Source: Vibrio viridaestus (lineage in GTDB: Bacteria; Pseudomonadota; Gammaproteobacteria; Enterobacterales; Vibrionaceae). Taken from it: a stretch of DNA of 64,000 nt. The notes under the pieces were generated by a model. That model did not search any database. It was not told where the DNA came from and saw nothing but the letters and a program-made list of their open reading frames with translations. Location: assembly GCF_003856525.1 (NCBI RefSeq), contig NZ_RJVQ01000004.1, positions 186,001 through 250,000 on the forward strand, in the 5' to 3' direction. Below are positions 44,871-54,234 of the stretch, one piece after another. Positions within the stretch are counted from its first letter, which is position 1; every line of letters begins with the position of its first letter. A program made the position numbers and the translations under genes.

Positions 44871-44898
44871 AAAATGGCGCTTATAGCGCCATTTTTTA
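44871..44898. terminator. Terminator between thrC and grcA
   Basis: Stem AAAATGGCGC (44871-44880) / GCGCCATTTT (44886-44895), loop TTATA, with T-run on plus and A-run on the left, so it can end both thrC and grcA. Confidence 0.9.
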
Positions 44899-44918
44899 TG
44901 TCTAAATCTCTATTTAAA

Positions 44919-45296
44919 TTACATTGTCTCTGTAAAAGTACGAGCAATCACATCACGTTGTTGTTCTGGAGTTAGAGAGTTAAAGCGTACAGCATAACCA
45001 GAAACACGAATGGTTAACTGTGGGTATTTTTCTGGATTCTCAACCGCATCAAGAAGAGTTTCGCGTTTTAATACGTTAACATTTAGGTGCTGACCACCTT
45101 CAATGCGAGGTGCTGTTTCAATTGCTAAATCACGGCTCTCGTATTCGCCAAGATCGCTGACAGAGATGATTTGGTTCTCTTCAAAACCAGCTTCAGCAGC
45201 AACACAACGTGCTTCGTTTTTTTCTGTATCAAGAAGCCAGATTGAGTTAACTAAGTTATCATTTGCTGATTTAGTAATTTGAATACCTTGAATCAT
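44919..45296 (-). CDS. grcA: GrcA, autonomous glycyl radical cofactor (YfiD)
   Basis: Stand-in for the C-terminal glycyl radical domain of pyruvate formate-lyase; it rescues PFL cleaved by oxygen. 125 residues (E. coli 127). The radical motif RVSGYAVRF places the radical at Gly100. N-terminus [18 protein letters not shown] is characteristic. It is a single gene with its own terminator. The upstream region has two FNR boxes 53 bp apart over a TATATA/TATAAT -10, so strong anaerobic induction is predicted. Confidence 0.97.
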   Translation of the reverse strand: MIQGIQITKSANDNLVNSIWLLDTEKNEARCVAAEAGFEENQIISVSDLGEYESRDLAIETAPRIEGGQHLNVNVLKRETLLDAVENPEKYPQLTIRVSGYAVRFNSLTPEQQRDVIARTFTETM

Positions 45297-45388
45297 TATG
45301 AACTCCTAATCCTTAATGGAATTGATTGGTGTTAATTTTCAATATTGCTGACGTACACATTATATAGCAAATAACCTTAGTTTTAATA

Positions 45389-45402
45389 TTGATTTATGTC
45401 AA
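45389..45402. promoter_or_regulatory. Proximal FNR box of grcA
   Basis: TTGAT-TTAT-GTCAA, one mismatch from the FNR consensus (on minus TTGAC-ATAA-ATCAA). Its centre is 32 bp from the centre of TATATA on minus, the distance expected for a class II site at -41.5. Confidence 0.75.
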
Positions 45403-45441
45403 AAAACTACATTTTTTATTGGCTTTGCACAAGCTCTGCTT

Positions 45442-45455
45442 TTGATTGATATCAA
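45442..45455. promoter_or_regulatory. Distal FNR box of grcA
   Basis: TTGAT-TGAT-ATCAA, a perfect FNR consensus, centred 53 bp upstream of the proximal box (about -94.5). E. coli yfiD has FNR sites at -40.5 and -93.5, also 53 bp apart, where the upstream one lowers promoter activity. Confidence 0.78.
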
Positions 45456-45614
45456 TAAAGTATTGTTATTATTACGTGCTACAGTTTATTTTAATTTATA
45501 AAATCTATTTTAATGATTGTTTTGGTGTAATTTTACTACATTTTCGTCGGAAAAAATGATTCAACATTTATAACGTGTTGAAGAACCATTACGAATGTAA
45601 CTCAGAGAGATCAA

Positions 45615-46484
45615 ATGCAAAAAGCGGTTAACAGAAGTTTAGAAAAATGGGTTGGCGCACATGTATCGGCGGCTGGAGGCGTTGAAAATGCACCATTAAG
45701 AGCTCATGAAATTGGAGCAAGTGCATTTGCCTTATTTACAAAAAACCAGAGGCAGTGGAATGTAAAGCCATTAGATGAGAAAAGCATTCGGGCCTTTAAA
45801 GCCAATTGCCATAAATATGGATTTTCCTCTGAGAAAATCTTACCACATGACTCCTATCTTATTAACCTAGGCAGCCCTGAACCGGAGAAACTGGCAAAAT
45901 CTCGCCATGCTTTTTATGATGAGATGGAAAGGTGTAATCAGCTTGGTTTAACACTTCTTAATTTCCATCCAGGAAGTCATCTCAATAAAGTCAGTGAAAA
46001 AGCCTGTCTGGAAACTATTGCTGAGTCCATTAACTTGGCTCATCAAAAGGTTGATAATGTTGTTGCTGTTATTGAAAACACCGCTGGTCAGGGATCAAAC
46101 CTTGGCTTTCATTTTGATCATCTCGCCTTTTTGATTGAGCAAGTAGAAGATAAAAAAAGGGTCGGAATTTGCCTCGATACGTGTCATTTATTTGCCGCTG
46201 GGTACGATCTTTCAAGCTTTGATGCTTGTGATAAAACATTTGAAGATTTTTCAAAAACAGTTGGTATGCACTATTTAAGGGCAATGCATTTAAATGATTC
46301 AAAGATCCCTCTTGGCGGTCGAGTTGATAGGCACCATTCACTAGGTAAAGGTGAAATTGGTTTAGAATGCTTTGAGTTTATAGGGAGAGACCAGAGATTT
46401 AATGGTATTCCTTTGATTCTGGAGACAATAGATCCGGATCTTTGGCCAGCAGAAATTGATCTAATACAATCTTTTCATTCATAG
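45615..46484 (+). CDS. nfo: Nfo, endonuclease IV
   Basis: Zn-dependent AP endonuclease of base excision repair. 289 residues (E. coli 285). Metal ligands are visible along the TIM barrel: [58 protein letters not shown], and LILETIDP. The ORF start is the ATG at 45615, with GAGAGATC upstream; the conserved part begins at [11 protein letters not shown]. ung, another base-excision repair gene, lies shortly downstream. Confidence 0.96.
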   Translation: MQKAVNRSLEKWVGAHVSAAGGVENAPLRAHEIGASAFALFTKNQRQWNVKPLDEKSIRAFKANCHKYGFSSEKILPHDSYLINLGSPEPEKLAKSRHAFYDEMERCNQLGLTLLNFHPGSHLNKVSEKACLETIAESINLAHQKVDNVVAVIENTAGQGSNLGFHFDHLAFLIEQVEDKKRVGICLDTCHLFAAGYDLSSFDACDKTFEDFSKTVGMHYLRAMHLNDSKIPLGGRVDRHHSLGKGEIGLECFEFIGRDQRFNGIPLILETIDPDLWPAEIDLIQSFHS

Positions 46485-46590
46485 TGAAAATAATTTTTTA
46501 ATTGTTGATAAGTTGGCATCGTTTTTTCATATCATTATATGAGAAAAGATTATTAGCTCATTTATGTCTATATGAATATCGGAGGTCATT

Positions 46591-46713
46591 ATGTCTTTCA
46601 GTAAAACAACCTGCACTGCCAGTCGTCCTGCACCTCGTATGCCGATGCCAAATCGACATATTAATGGTCAGGGTCACCACAGAGCACCACAAAAACCAAA
46701 TCATAACCACTGA
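46591..46713 (+). CDS. Candidate 40-residue basic small protein
   Basis: Frame from ATG 46591 to TGA 46711. It has an excellent ribosome-binding site, GGAGGT, at 46581-46586. The product begins MSFSKTTCTASRPAPRMPMP and is rich in Pro, Arg, Asn and His; eight of its last 18 residues are His or Asn, and it has one Cys and no membrane segment. A longer frame at 46502-46744 in another phase has no ribosome-binding site and looks like noise. I know no family. It stands between nfo and ung; an inverted repeat TCATAT-CATT-ATATGA (46527-46542) lies upstream. Confidence 0.55.
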   Translation: MSFSKTTCTASRPAPRMPMPNRHINGQGHHRAPQKPNHNH

Positions 46714-46791
46714 TTTAATACAGAAAACTCATGTTATGTCATAGGGTTTGTCGGTAAAATAGTCTTAAAGCAAACAATTTAGGATCGTTTT

Positions 46792-47475
46792 ATGACAAAC
46801 CTAACTACATGGCATGATGTTATTGGTGCAGAAAAAGAGCAACCGTACTTCCAGCAGATAATGGCTTTTGTTGAGTCCGAGCGTAACAAAGGTAAGATCA
46901 TTTATCCGGCTGCGAGGGACGTTTTTAATGCGTTCCGTTTTACGGAGTTTTCTGATATCAAAGTCGTGATTCTAGGTCAGGATCCTTATCATGGTCCTAA
47001 TCAGGCTCACGGCTTGTGTTTTTCTGTACTTCCTAACGTTAAAACTCCCCCTTCCTTAGTCAATATGTACAAAGAACTCGCCAGTGATATCGACGAATTT
47101 CAAATTCCGAATCATGGCTATTTACAAAGTTGGGCTGAACAAGGTGTATTATTACTTAATACCGTATTAACAGTAGAGCAGGGGCAGGCTCACTCTCATG
47201 CTAATTGTGGATGGGAAACCTTCACAGATAAAGTCATAGCAACTATTAATGAGAGTAGAGAAAACGTGGTTTTTTTGCTGTGGGGAGCTCACGCACAAAA
47301 GAAAGGTCGGATTATTGATAAGTCGAAACATCATGTCTTGATGGCACCCCATCCATCGCCATTGTCTGCGCATCGTGGATTTTTGGGCTGTGGGCACTTT
47401 TCTAAAACTAATCAAATCCTTGTGCAGCAGGGGCTGACACCAATTGATTGGCAACCCAAACTAGGCGACATTTAA
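46792..47475 (+). CDS. ung: Ung, uracil-DNA glycosylase
   Basis: Removes uracil from DNA; its product, an abasic site, is the substrate of Nfo encoded just upstream. 227 residues (E. coli 229). Catalytic motif [18 protein letters not shown] with the water-activating Asp near residue 64, and the DNA-intercalation loop [17 protein letters not shown] near the C-terminus. ATG is preceded by TTAGGATCG. No terminator separates it from the hemerythrin-like gene. Confidence 0.98.
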   Translation: MTNLTTWHDVIGAEKEQPYFQQIMAFVESERNKGKIIYPAARDVFNAFRFTEFSDIKVVILGQDPYHGPNQAHGLCFSVLPNVKTPPSLVNMYKELASDIDEFQIPNHGYLQSWAEQGVLLLNTVLTVEQGQAHSHANCGWETFTDKVIATINESRENVVFLLWGAHAQKKGRIIDKSKHHVLMAPHPSPLSAHRGFLGCGHFSKTNQILVQQGLTPIDWQPKLGDI

Positions 47476-47558
47476 ATAGCGTTTTTTCGACTAGAGTCAA
47501 AGCAGCTTGAAGTAAGATCTTATACAATCCGTTTAGTACAATGCATTGGAGAAGCATG

Positions 47559-48113
47559 ATGATGATAGAACGGATTAGGCGTGAACATGGTTATATGACT
47601 CGTTTGCTTGCTATTTTACGGAATCAGCTCCAGAGATTGCAGAATGAAGAAAATGTGAATTACAGTTTGGTGAAAGAGATTGTAGATTACCTTTCTTCTC
47701 ACTCTGAAGCTATTCATCACCCTAAAGAGGATTTAATTTATTACTACTTCATGGAGAAGTATGGTAGTGATAAAAATATTTCGGATCTTGCTAATGATCA
47801 TGTCGAGTTATCTGAAAGAACTCATCGATTTTTAGAGATCGTTGAGATGATTCTTCAGGATGCTATCGTTCCTCAAGAAGTATTTTTAGAGCAGCTTTCT
47901 GATTTTATTGTGTCACAGAAACAGCATTTAGATTTAGAAGAAAGAGAAATCATTCCACTCGTGAATAAAACATTTGTTGTGGAAGATTGGCAATACCTCG
48001 AAAAACAGTGGTTAAAAAATGAAGATGACCCTGTCTTTGGCGATACGATTGCTGAACAATATAAACAGTTAGCAGCCAGGGTGCGTCAAGATAAGCAAGA
48101 AGAAAATGCTTAA
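47559..48113 (+). CDS. Hemerythrin-like domain protein
   Basis: About 184 residues, helical. A hemerythrin-type di-iron pattern can be traced: His in RREHGYM, HHPKEDLIYYYF (H-x-x-x-E), His residues in ANDHVELSERTHRF, and QKQHLDLEEREI (H-x-x-x-E). The family binds O2 or NO or senses iron; the specific role is unknown. The start is set by GGAGA at 47548-47552; of the ATGs at 47556, 47559 and 47562, the second has the best spacing, while the ATG at 47541 overlaps the ribosome-binding site. It ends at a terminator. Confidence 0.82.
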   Translation: MMIERIRREHGYMTRLLAILRNQLQRLQNEENVNYSLVKEIVDYLSSHSEAIHHPKEDLIYYYFMEKYGSDKNISDLANDHVELSERTHRFLEIVEMILQDAIVPQEVFLEQLSDFIVSQKQHLDLEEREIIPLVNKTFVVEDWQYLEKQWLKNEDDPVFGDTIAEQYKQLAARVRQDKQEENA

Positions 48114-48143
48114 ATCCGCCAATGGCTTTATTCAGTAGAAAAT

Positions 48144-48179
48144 AAAAAAGGCTCAAAAATATATTCTGAGCCTTTTTTA
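48144..48179. terminator. Terminator between hemerythrin gene and DUF3545 gene
   Basis: Stem AAAAAGGCTCA / TGAGCCTTTTT (48145-48155 with 48167-48177), flanked by A- and T-runs; usable from both sides. Confidence 0.85.
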
Positions 48180-48185
48180 TATGAA

Positions 48186-48365
48186 TTAAATTTTTAGATC
48201 ATCGATGTCTAAGCAGACATCCATCTCGAGAAGCTCCTGTTCTAGCCTACGTCTATCCCGAATCTCTTCGATTTCTCGCCACATCCTTTTGGACGGTTTA
48301 GAGCGTTGTGCACGAATTTTATTTATTTCTTTTTCGAGAAGTTCTACAAGGTGTAAATCATCCAT
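48186..48365 (-). CDS. Small DUF3545-type protein
   Basis: 59 residues, highly charged and probably all-helical: MDDLHLVELLEKEINKIRAQ, then a segment rich in Arg and Glu (RSKPSKRMWREIEEIRDRRR) and an acidic end DVCLDIDDLKI. I recognise it as the DUF3545 family of Vibrio and relatives; function unknown. GAGG lies 7 nt upstream of the ATG on minus. It converges on the hemerythrin-like gene at a shared terminator. Confidence 0.8.
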   Translation of the reverse strand: MDDLHLVELLEKEINKIRAQRSKPSKRMWREIEEIRDRRRLEQELLEMDVCLDIDDLKI

Positions 48366-49031
48366 AATTTAGCCTCTTTTAGCCATTGCCAACATTTTTG
48401 ACAGCCGAATAGATAACACGATTTCAATAAGAGTAACTTTGAATTGTTTCTCAAATGTTTCTATTCAATGACAGATTTTTTATATTTCAATAGCTCTATC
48501 ACAAATTTTAGAGACGCTATTAGAATAAAAAATCATCATCTAAAGCCATCGGTACCAGGATTTATCCAGAATATTTGTTAAATTAATTAACCTTTACTTG
48601 GCGAATTATTAAACAGAACATTCTGAACCTAATTAAGTTAGAAGAACGTGCTCTTCACAACCTATTAATGCTGTCCTAACTCTTAATCCATGAATCCTCT
48701 TCACAATGGGATGCAATCTGAGAATCGCTTTTTTTTTGTTTTTTGTAAAGAGTATTTTTTAAATTTTTGTATATTAATTGTTAAATAACTATGGTTTTAA
48801 GTACTATCGTGTAACATGGTTCGTATGGCGTATCCACAATCCTGTGTTGATTTTTCGTCTGTTCGATAGCATTATCCACGCCCAAAGATAAGTTAAACTC
48901 GCCTTTATTTTTTATATTTAACAAATGATAGCAATATCCTCTTAATGATGAGAGATGATAGGCAGCAAGGACGCAATGAGTTATATGCTATGTAACGGAT
49001 GATGTTATTTAGATAGCCACCAGAGGTTCTT
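48366..49031. other. Long intergenic region before the alanine symporter gene
   Basis: 666 bp, the longest gene-free stretch. No reading frame with a good start was found. Seen: three nonamers one base off the DnaA box TTATCCACA, all on plus (48562-48570, 48830-48838, 48872-48880); a direct repeat CTCTTCACAA (48651-48660, 48697-48706); and a T9 run (48729-48737) without a clear stem before it. I looked for a glycine riboswitch, common before such symporters, and did not find its conserved core. Confidence 0.45.
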
Positions 49032-50462
49032 GTGACTGATTTAATCAATTTAATGAATGATCTTCTTTGGGGATCAATTCTTGTATATCTTCTTGTCGGT
49101 GTCGGAATTTACTTTACGTTTCGACTCGGTTTTATTCAGGTTCGTCACTTTGGCCATATGTTCAAAGTGTTAAAAAACTCTCGTAAATCGGATAAAGCCG
49201 GTATCTCTTCTTTTCAAGCATTGTGTACTAGTCTAGCGGCACGAGTTGGTACCGGTAATATGGCTGGTGTGGCCGTAGCACTAACTGCTGGTGGACCTGG
49301 TGCCATTTTTTGGATGTGGGTGACGGCTATGGTTGGAATGGCCACGTCATTCGCTGAGAGTACTCTCGCTCAATTGTATAAAACCAAAGATAAAGACGGT
49401 AATTATCGTGGTGGTCCTGCCTACTATATGGAGAAAGGGCTGGGTATGCGTTGGATGGGAATTCTATTTTCCATCTTTCTTATGATCGCGTTTGGTTTGG
49501 TATTTAACGCAGTACAAGCAAACTCTATTACTAACGCTCTAAATACGGCATTTGGCTTTGAGCCGCTCTATATTGGCATTGGCATCATGATTCTGTCGGC
49601 GTTCGTTATTTTTGGAGGTATCCGTAAGATAGCGCGTACAGCGGAGTTAGTCGTACCGTTTATGGCTTTAGTTTATTTAGCGATAGCATTATTTGTGCTT
49701 ATTACTAATATCGATAAGCTTCCTGCTGTTATTTCCCTTATCGTCAAAAGCGCATTTGGTTTCCAGGAAGCGGCTGCTGGTGGATTAGGTTATATGGTTG
49801 CTCAGGCTATGATCAATGGGGTTAAACGAGGACTTTTCTCCAATGAAGCCGGAATGGGTTCTGCTCCGAACGCTGCTGCGTCGGCAACCCCTTATCCTCC
49901 GCATCCAGCGTCTCAGGGATATGTACAGATGCTCGGTGTATTCATTGATACTATCGTAATTTGCTCGTGTACTGTGGCGATTATTCTGATGTCAGGCGAG
50001 TACGTTCCTCATGGTGAAATTACAGGTATTGAGCTAACGCAGCGAGCTTTAAATGCTCAGGTCGGTGATTGGGGAGCAGTCTTCATTGCGCTGGCAATAT
50101 TCTTCTTTGCATTTACCTCAATCATTGCGAATTACTCCTATGCGGAGACTAATCTTGTGTTCCTCGAGCATAATAACAAAAAAGGGTTAGCGCTATTCCG
50201 CCTAGTCTTTTTGGCTATGGTTCTATTTGGCTCAGTTGCAACGCTTCCAACCGTTTGGTCTTTAGCGGATGTTTCTATGGGACTGATGGCTATCGTTAAC
50301 TTGGTCGCGATCATTTTGCTTTCTGGCATCGTTGTGAAACTTGCTAAAGATTACAATCAGCAGTTGAAACAAGGGAAAGTGCCGACATTTGATGTGAATG
50401 ACTATCCAGAGTTAAAGTCGCAACTCGAAGATGGGGTATGGGATCGTTCCAAGTCCTCTTAA
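49032..50462 (+). CDS. Sodium:alanine symporter family (AGCS) protein
   Basis: Inner-membrane Na+-coupled transporter of 476 residues with about 11 helices, taking up alanine or glycine. Family signatures: [20 protein letters not shown] (about residues 66-85), [44 protein letters not shown]. The start is GTG at 49032, with AGAGG at 49022-49026. A strong terminator follows. Which amino acid it prefers cannot be read from the sequence. Confidence 0.92.
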   Translation: MTDLINLMNDLLWGSILVYLLVGVGIYFTFRLGFIQVRHFGHMFKVLKNSRKSDKAGISSFQALCTSLAARVGTGNMAGVAVALTAGGPGAIFWMWVTAMVGMATSFAESTLAQLYKTKDKDGNYRGGPAYYMEKGLGMRWMGILFSIFLMIAFGLVFNAVQANSITNALNTAFGFEPLYIGIGIMILSAFVIFGGIRKIARTAELVVPFMALVYLAIALFVLITNIDKLPAVISLIVKSAFGFQEAAAGGLGYMVAQAMINGVKRGLFSNEAGMGSAPNAAASATPYPPHPASQGYVQMLGVFIDTIVICSCTVAIILMSGEYVPHGEITGIELTQRALNAQVGDWGAVFIALAIFFFAFTSIIANYSYAETNLVFLEHNNKKGLALFRLVFLAMVLFGSVATLPTVWSLADVSMGLMAIVNLVAIILLSGIVVKLAKDYNQQLKQGKVPTFDVNDYPELKSQLEDGVWDRSKSS

Positions 50463-50491
50463 TAGAGCAAATCAATAGGATAGATAGGAAG

Positions 50492-50521
50492 AGCCATGCA
50501 GACAATGCATGGCTTTTTTTG
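50492..50521 (+). terminator. Terminator of the alanine symporter gene
   Basis: Stem AGCCATGCA (50492-50500) / TGCATGGCT (50506-50514), loop GACAA, then T7. Confidence 0.9.
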
Positions 50522-50566
50522 TACTCTTATATAAATCAAAATAATACGGTTACAGGAATTAAAGTC

Positions 50567-51340
50567 ATGCTTATTGTCGTATCTCCAGCAAAAACACTCG
50601 ATTACGAATCGCCTTTGGCGACAAAAGAGTTCACTTACCCTGAGCTTGTGGAAGACTCTAAAGAGCTTATCGAAGTATGTCGTAAACTCTCTCCTGCCGA
50701 TATTGCATCACTGATGAAAGTGAGTGATAAAATTGCGGGTCTAAACGCAGCTCGATTTGAGCAATGGAGTGAGACATTTACTTTAGACAATTCGCGTCAG
50801 GCTATTTTGGCTTTTAAAGGTGATGTGTATACCGGATTAGAAGCGGAAACATTTTCAGAGCAAAACTTTAATTATGCGCAGGGTCATCTTCGAATGCTTT
50901 CAGGTCTATATGGCTTACTTAAACCTCTGGATCTCATGCAACCCTATCGGCTAGAAATGGGTACAAAGTTAGGCAATCCTCGTGGCTCCAATCTCTATCA
51001 ATTCTGGGGCAATATCATTACTGATAAAATCAATGCGGCTATGGCTGATGTTGATACATCTACTCTGGTTAATTTAGCATCCAACGAGTATTTTAAGTCA
51101 GTTAAACCCGCAAAAGTAAAAGGTAATATCATCACCCCCGTATTTAAAGACTGTAAAAAGGGTCAGTACAAAGTTATTAGTTTTTATGCTAAAAAAGCGC
51201 GGGGCATGATGGCTCGTTATATCATTGAAAATGAGATCAACGATGTCGAAAAGTTAAAGCAGTTTGATACTGCTGGATATTATTTTGTCGAATCTGAGTC
51301 GTCCGATAAAGAACTCGTTTTCTACCGTGAAGAGCAATAA
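50567..51340 (+). CDS. yaaA: YaaA (DUF328), peroxide stress protein
   Basis: 257 residues (E. coli 258). [17 protein letters not shown] at the start is diagnostic, then [40 protein letters not shown] and [13 protein letters not shown]. In E. coli YaaA limits free iron and DNA damage during peroxide stress and is OxyR-induced. I use the ATG at 50567 (AGGAATTAAAGTC upstream); the open frame continues upstream through the terminator, which rules out a longer protein. The TatD-type gene follows after 14 nt. Confidence 0.95.
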   Translation: MLIVVSPAKTLDYESPLATKEFTYPELVEDSKELIEVCRKLSPADIASLMKVSDKIAGLNAARFEQWSETFTLDNSRQAILAFKGDVYTGLEAETFSEQNFNYAQGHLRMLSGLYGLLKPLDLMQPYRLEMGTKLGNPRGSNLYQFWGNIITDKINAAMADVDTSTLVNLASNEYFKSVKPAKVKGNIITPVFKDCKKGQYKVISFYAKKARGMMARYIIENEINDVEKLKQFDTAGYYFVESESSDKELVFYREEQ

Positions 51341-51354
51341 CGGATATATTTGCC

Positions 51355-52128
51355 TTGATTGATACTCACTGCCATTTTGATTTTGATGTGTTTAATCAGA
51401 GTTTTGAGAAGGAACTGCAGTACGCTCAAAATGTGGGTGTGGAAAAGATTGTTGTTCCTTCTATCGGCCCGCAGAATTGGGACAGAGTCTATTCACTGGC
51501 AACCCAATACGCGGGCCAAGTCTATGGTGCATTCGGAATTCATCCCTATTTTCTTGATAATATCACCGACAGTGATCTTGACTCCTTGAGTTCTTGGCTA
51601 GACCAATATCGCAAACATTGTGTTGCGATTGGGGAATGTGGGCTAGATGCGATGGTCGAAACGCCATATGAGCGCCAATTAGATATCTTCTCCACTCAAA
51701 TTGAATTGGCCGTTAAGCATCAGTTACCGGTTATAGTCCACAGTCGCAAGATGCACTCTCAAGTGGCAAAAGTGTTGCGACAATTCCCCAATTTAATTGG
51801 TGGAGTAGTACATGGTTTTTCTGGCAGTTATCAGCAGGCTATGGAACTAGTCGATCTGGGAATGAAGATTGGTGTTGGGGGGACGATTACCTATCTCCGA
51901 GCCAATAAAACACGTCAATGTATTAGTCAGCTTCCTTTGGAATGTCTTGTGTTGGAAACTGACGCTCCAGATATGCCCTTATATGGAAGGCAAGGTAAAC
52001 CAAACCATCCTAAGTATCTCCCTGAGGTATTAGTCGCATTACAGAATTTGAGAAGTGAAGAGCCGGAGATTGTTGCTCAGGCTCTGTGGCAAAACAGTGT
52101 CGATTTATTCCAATTTTCAGTGAAATAA
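51355..52128 (+). CDS. TatD-family metal-dependent hydrolase (YjjV-like)
   Basis: 257 residues. Metal ligands of the TatD TIM barrel: IDTHCHFDF at the N-terminus, AIGECGLDAM, VIVHSRKMHSQV, VVHGFSGS, and ETDAPDMPLYG. The family includes 3'-5' exonucleases (TatD) and less studied YjjV/YcfH types; it is closest to YjjV by eye. The start codon is TTG at 51355: the protein begins exactly at the conserved IDTHCH and no ATG or GTG is available between here and the yaaA stop 15 nt upstream. Probably co-transcribed with yaaA. Confidence 0.88.
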   Translation: MIDTHCHFDFDVFNQSFEKELQYAQNVGVEKIVVPSIGPQNWDRVYSLATQYAGQVYGAFGIHPYFLDNITDSDLDSLSSWLDQYRKHCVAIGECGLDAMVETPYERQLDIFSTQIELAVKHQLPVIVHSRKMHSQVAKVLRQFPNLIGGVVHGFSGSYQQAMELVDLGMKIGVGGTITYLRANKTRQCISQLPLECLVLETDAPDMPLYGRQGKPNHPKYLPEVLVALQNLRSEEPEIVAQALWQNSVDLFQFSVK

Positions 52129-52153
52129 AAGGGTGCTCTCGCACCCTTTATCA

Positions 52154-53119
52154 TTACTCTCTCTCTTTGGTGTAAGGAACACCAATTGCTTTTGGAGCGA
52201 TAGCTTTACCGATAAAGCCCGCAAGCAGAAAAACAGTAAGTATGTAAGGCATAGCCTCGATTGCTTGAACTGGAATGGCAATGCCTCCAATGCTTACACC
52301 TTGCAGTCGGATTGCTAACGCGTCTAGGAAACCGAAAAGTAAACAGGCTCCCATTGCAGTAAATGGACGCCACTTACCAAAAATCAAAGCCGCTAGCGCC
52401 ATATAGCCTTTCCCTGCGCTCATATTAGGAAGGAATTGTGCTGTTTGTCCAACAGAGAGGTAAACTCCGCCTAATCCGACCAAGATGCCGCAAATAACCA
52501 TAGCGCCGTAACGCATTCCCACCACGGATATCCCAGCCGTATCAACCGCAGCAGGTGATTCCCCTACGGCTCTTAGGCGCAAGCCAAATCGAGTGTTAAA
52601 CAACACATACCAAGAAAGCGGTACAGCAATAAAAGCCACGTATTCAATGATAGAGTGACCACTGATGAGCTCTGAATACAGTAAACCAATCACCGGTACG
52701 TCTTGAATAGCATCCGCTCCAGGAAGGGTAATTGGCGCGAATCGTGCGGCACCAGACAGAGAGGGCGTTTGTCCTCCTTGATGGAACCAATAGCGGCCCA
52801 ACGTCACCGTAAGGCCAGCGGCTAAAATATTAATTGCCATACCACTGACCACCTGGTCTCCTCGGTGAGTGATACTGGCAAAGCCGTGAATTAGGGCCAA
52901 AAGAACTGATATTGCCACACCTGCGCATAACCCTATCCAGGCTGAACCTGTCGTGTGTGCAACGGCAGCGCCAGCGAAAGCAGACGCAAGAAGTTTACCC
53001 TCAAGCGCAATATTGACTACTCCTGAGCGCTCACTAAACATGCCTGCTAACGCTGCAAGCATTAGTGGAGCTGCAACTCGGATAGTGGCATCCAGCATAA
53101 CGATAATTGTCTCAAACAT
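52154..53119 (-). CDS. Nucleoside ABC transporter permease (NupQ/YufQ-like)
   Basis: 321 residues, about eight to ten helices, PF02653 permease family. GMFSERSGVVNIALEGKLL near residue 25 and the repeated Gly/Ala-rich helices are typical of the BMP-type nucleoside importers. Last gene of a four-gene minus operon (binding protein, ATPase, two permeases), 2 nt after the other permease. Neighbouring nupC-deoC-deoD supports nucleosides as substrate. A TatD-family gene converges on it. Confidence 0.9.
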   Translation of the reverse strand: MFETIIVMLDATIRVAAPLMLAALAGMFSERSGVVNIALEGKLLASAFAGAAVAHTTGSAWIGLCAGVAISVLLALIHGFASITHRGDQVVSGMAINILAAGLTVTLGRYWFHQGGQTPSLSGAARFAPITLPGADAIQDVPVIGLLYSELISGHSIIEYVAFIAVPLSWYVLFNTRFGLRLRAVGESPAAVDTAGISVVGMRYGAMVICGILVGLGGVYLSVGQTAQFLPNMSAGKGYMALAALIFGKWRPFTAMGACLLFGFLDALAIRLQGVSIGGIAIPVQAIEAMPYILTVFLLAGFIGKAIAPKAIGVPYTKERE

Positions 53120-53121
53120 CG

Positions 53122-54234
53122 TTAGGCCTCCTGTTTTTTGCTAGACGAAAATATTCGTAGATAAAATGTTTCGAGTGAAGGGCGGAACATATGCTCCAGC
53201 GCACCACAAAATAGAATAACCAGCCCTTGAAGTACCACGACAATATTGCGATCGACGCCATATTCAAAACTTAACTCAGCGCCTCCCTGATAAAGAAAAC
53301 CAAACAGTAAACTGGCAAGGAATACACCGACAGGATGGTTACGTCCCATTAAAGCGACTGCAATTCCTGTAAAACCGAAACCTTCAACAAAGTTAAGCTT
53401 GATTTGATGCAATTCACCCTGAAGAACGTTGATACCAAAAAATCCGCTCAGCATGCCCGAAATCAACATAGTAATGATGATGATTTTTACGTAGCTAATA
53501 CCAGCGTAGGAGGCCGCAGACGCATTGGCTCCAATGGAGCGAATTTCATATCCCCAACGGGTGTGCCAGATAAATAGCCATACGAATACACAGCACAATA
53601 AAGCGAAGATAAAACTGATATTGAGTGGGCTTGATGCGAGCTCGATACCAAATACACCAAGGATTTCATGAATTTTAGGTAGCCAACTTGAGGCGGCGAA
53701 AACACGGCTTTCCGTTGCCATGGTATTTTCTGGCTTGAAAATATCGACGAGTAAATACGCCATTAAAGAGGCGGCAATGAAGTTAAACATGATCGTGGTA
53801 ATAACGATATGAGAACCTCGTTTGGCTTGCAGGTAGGCGGGAATAAAGGCCCATGCCGCACCAAATGCACCGCCTGCAATAACCGCAGCAGGAAAAACGA
53901 TATACCAGGGAGCGTAATCGCCCAATGTCAGACAGACAATTCCAACACCAAGACCACCAATATAAGCCTGTCCTTCGGCTCCGATATTAAATAATCCTGC
54001 ATGGTATGCAACAGCGACAGCAAGGCCGGTAAAAATAAACCCTGTTGTATAGTAGAGTGTATAGCCGATTCCTTCTGCATAGCCAAAAGCACCGGTCCAC
54101 ATGACTTTGACTGCGTCTATCGGATTAATATCAATGTAGAGAAACAATAACGCGGATACTAAGAAAGCGACGCCTATATTGACAGCTGATAGCAAGCCAA
54201 TCGATACCCAAGCTGGTACTTTTGCCTGACTCAT
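53122..54234 (-). CDS. Nucleoside ABC transporter permease (NupP/YufP-like)
   Basis: 370 residues, PF02653, longer than its partner as usual for this pair. GLFNIGAEGQAYIGG (about residues 80-94) is the family signature, followed by FVEGFGFTGIAVALMGRNHPVG. Its first bases overlap the ATPase gene stop by 4 nt, so translation is coupled. Forms the membrane channel with the product of 52154-53119. Confidence 0.9.
   Translation of the reverse strand: MSQAKVPAWVSIGLLSAVNIGVAFLVSALLFLYIDINPIDAVKVMWTGAFGYAEGIGYTLYYTTGFIFTGLAVAVAYHAGLFNIGAEGQAYIGGLGVGIVCLTLGDYAPWYIVFPAAVIAGGAFGAAWAFIPAYLQAKRGSHIVITTIMFNFIAASLMAYLLVDIFKPENTMATESRVFAASSWLPKIHEILGVFGIELASSPLNISFIFALLCCVFVWLFIWHTRWGYEIRSIGANASAASYAGISYVKIIIITMLISGMLSGFFGINVLQGELHQIKLNFVEGFGFTGIAVALMGRNHPVGVFLASLLFGFLYQGGAELSFEYGVDRNIVVVLQGLVILFCGALEHMFRPSLETFYLRIFSSSKKQEA

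Larger units (their letters stand above)
45297..45614. other. grcA-nfo divergent intergenic region
   Basis: 318 bp. The left half is the grcA promoter with -10 TATATAAT on minus (45366-45359) and two FNR boxes (listed separately). The right half, before nfo, is AT-rich; no firm nfo promoter was found. The nfo ribosome-binding site is CAGAGAGA. Confidence 0.6.

Noticed and set aside
46502-46744. 80-residue open frame between nfo and ung
   Set aside because: It has no ribosome-binding site, odd composition, and overlaps the better-supported 40-codon frame at 46591-46713 in another phase.
48651-48706. Direct repeat CTCTTCACAA and a possible sRNA ending at the T9 run (48729-48737)
   Set aside because: Only 10 bp match and flanks diverge; no stem precedes the T-run, so a terminator or sRNA could not be supported.
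48930-49031. Glycine riboswitch before the alanine symporter gene
   Set aside because: The segment ATGATGAGAGATGATAGG looked suggestive, and such symporters often have this riboswitch, but the conserved core and second aptamer elements are not there.
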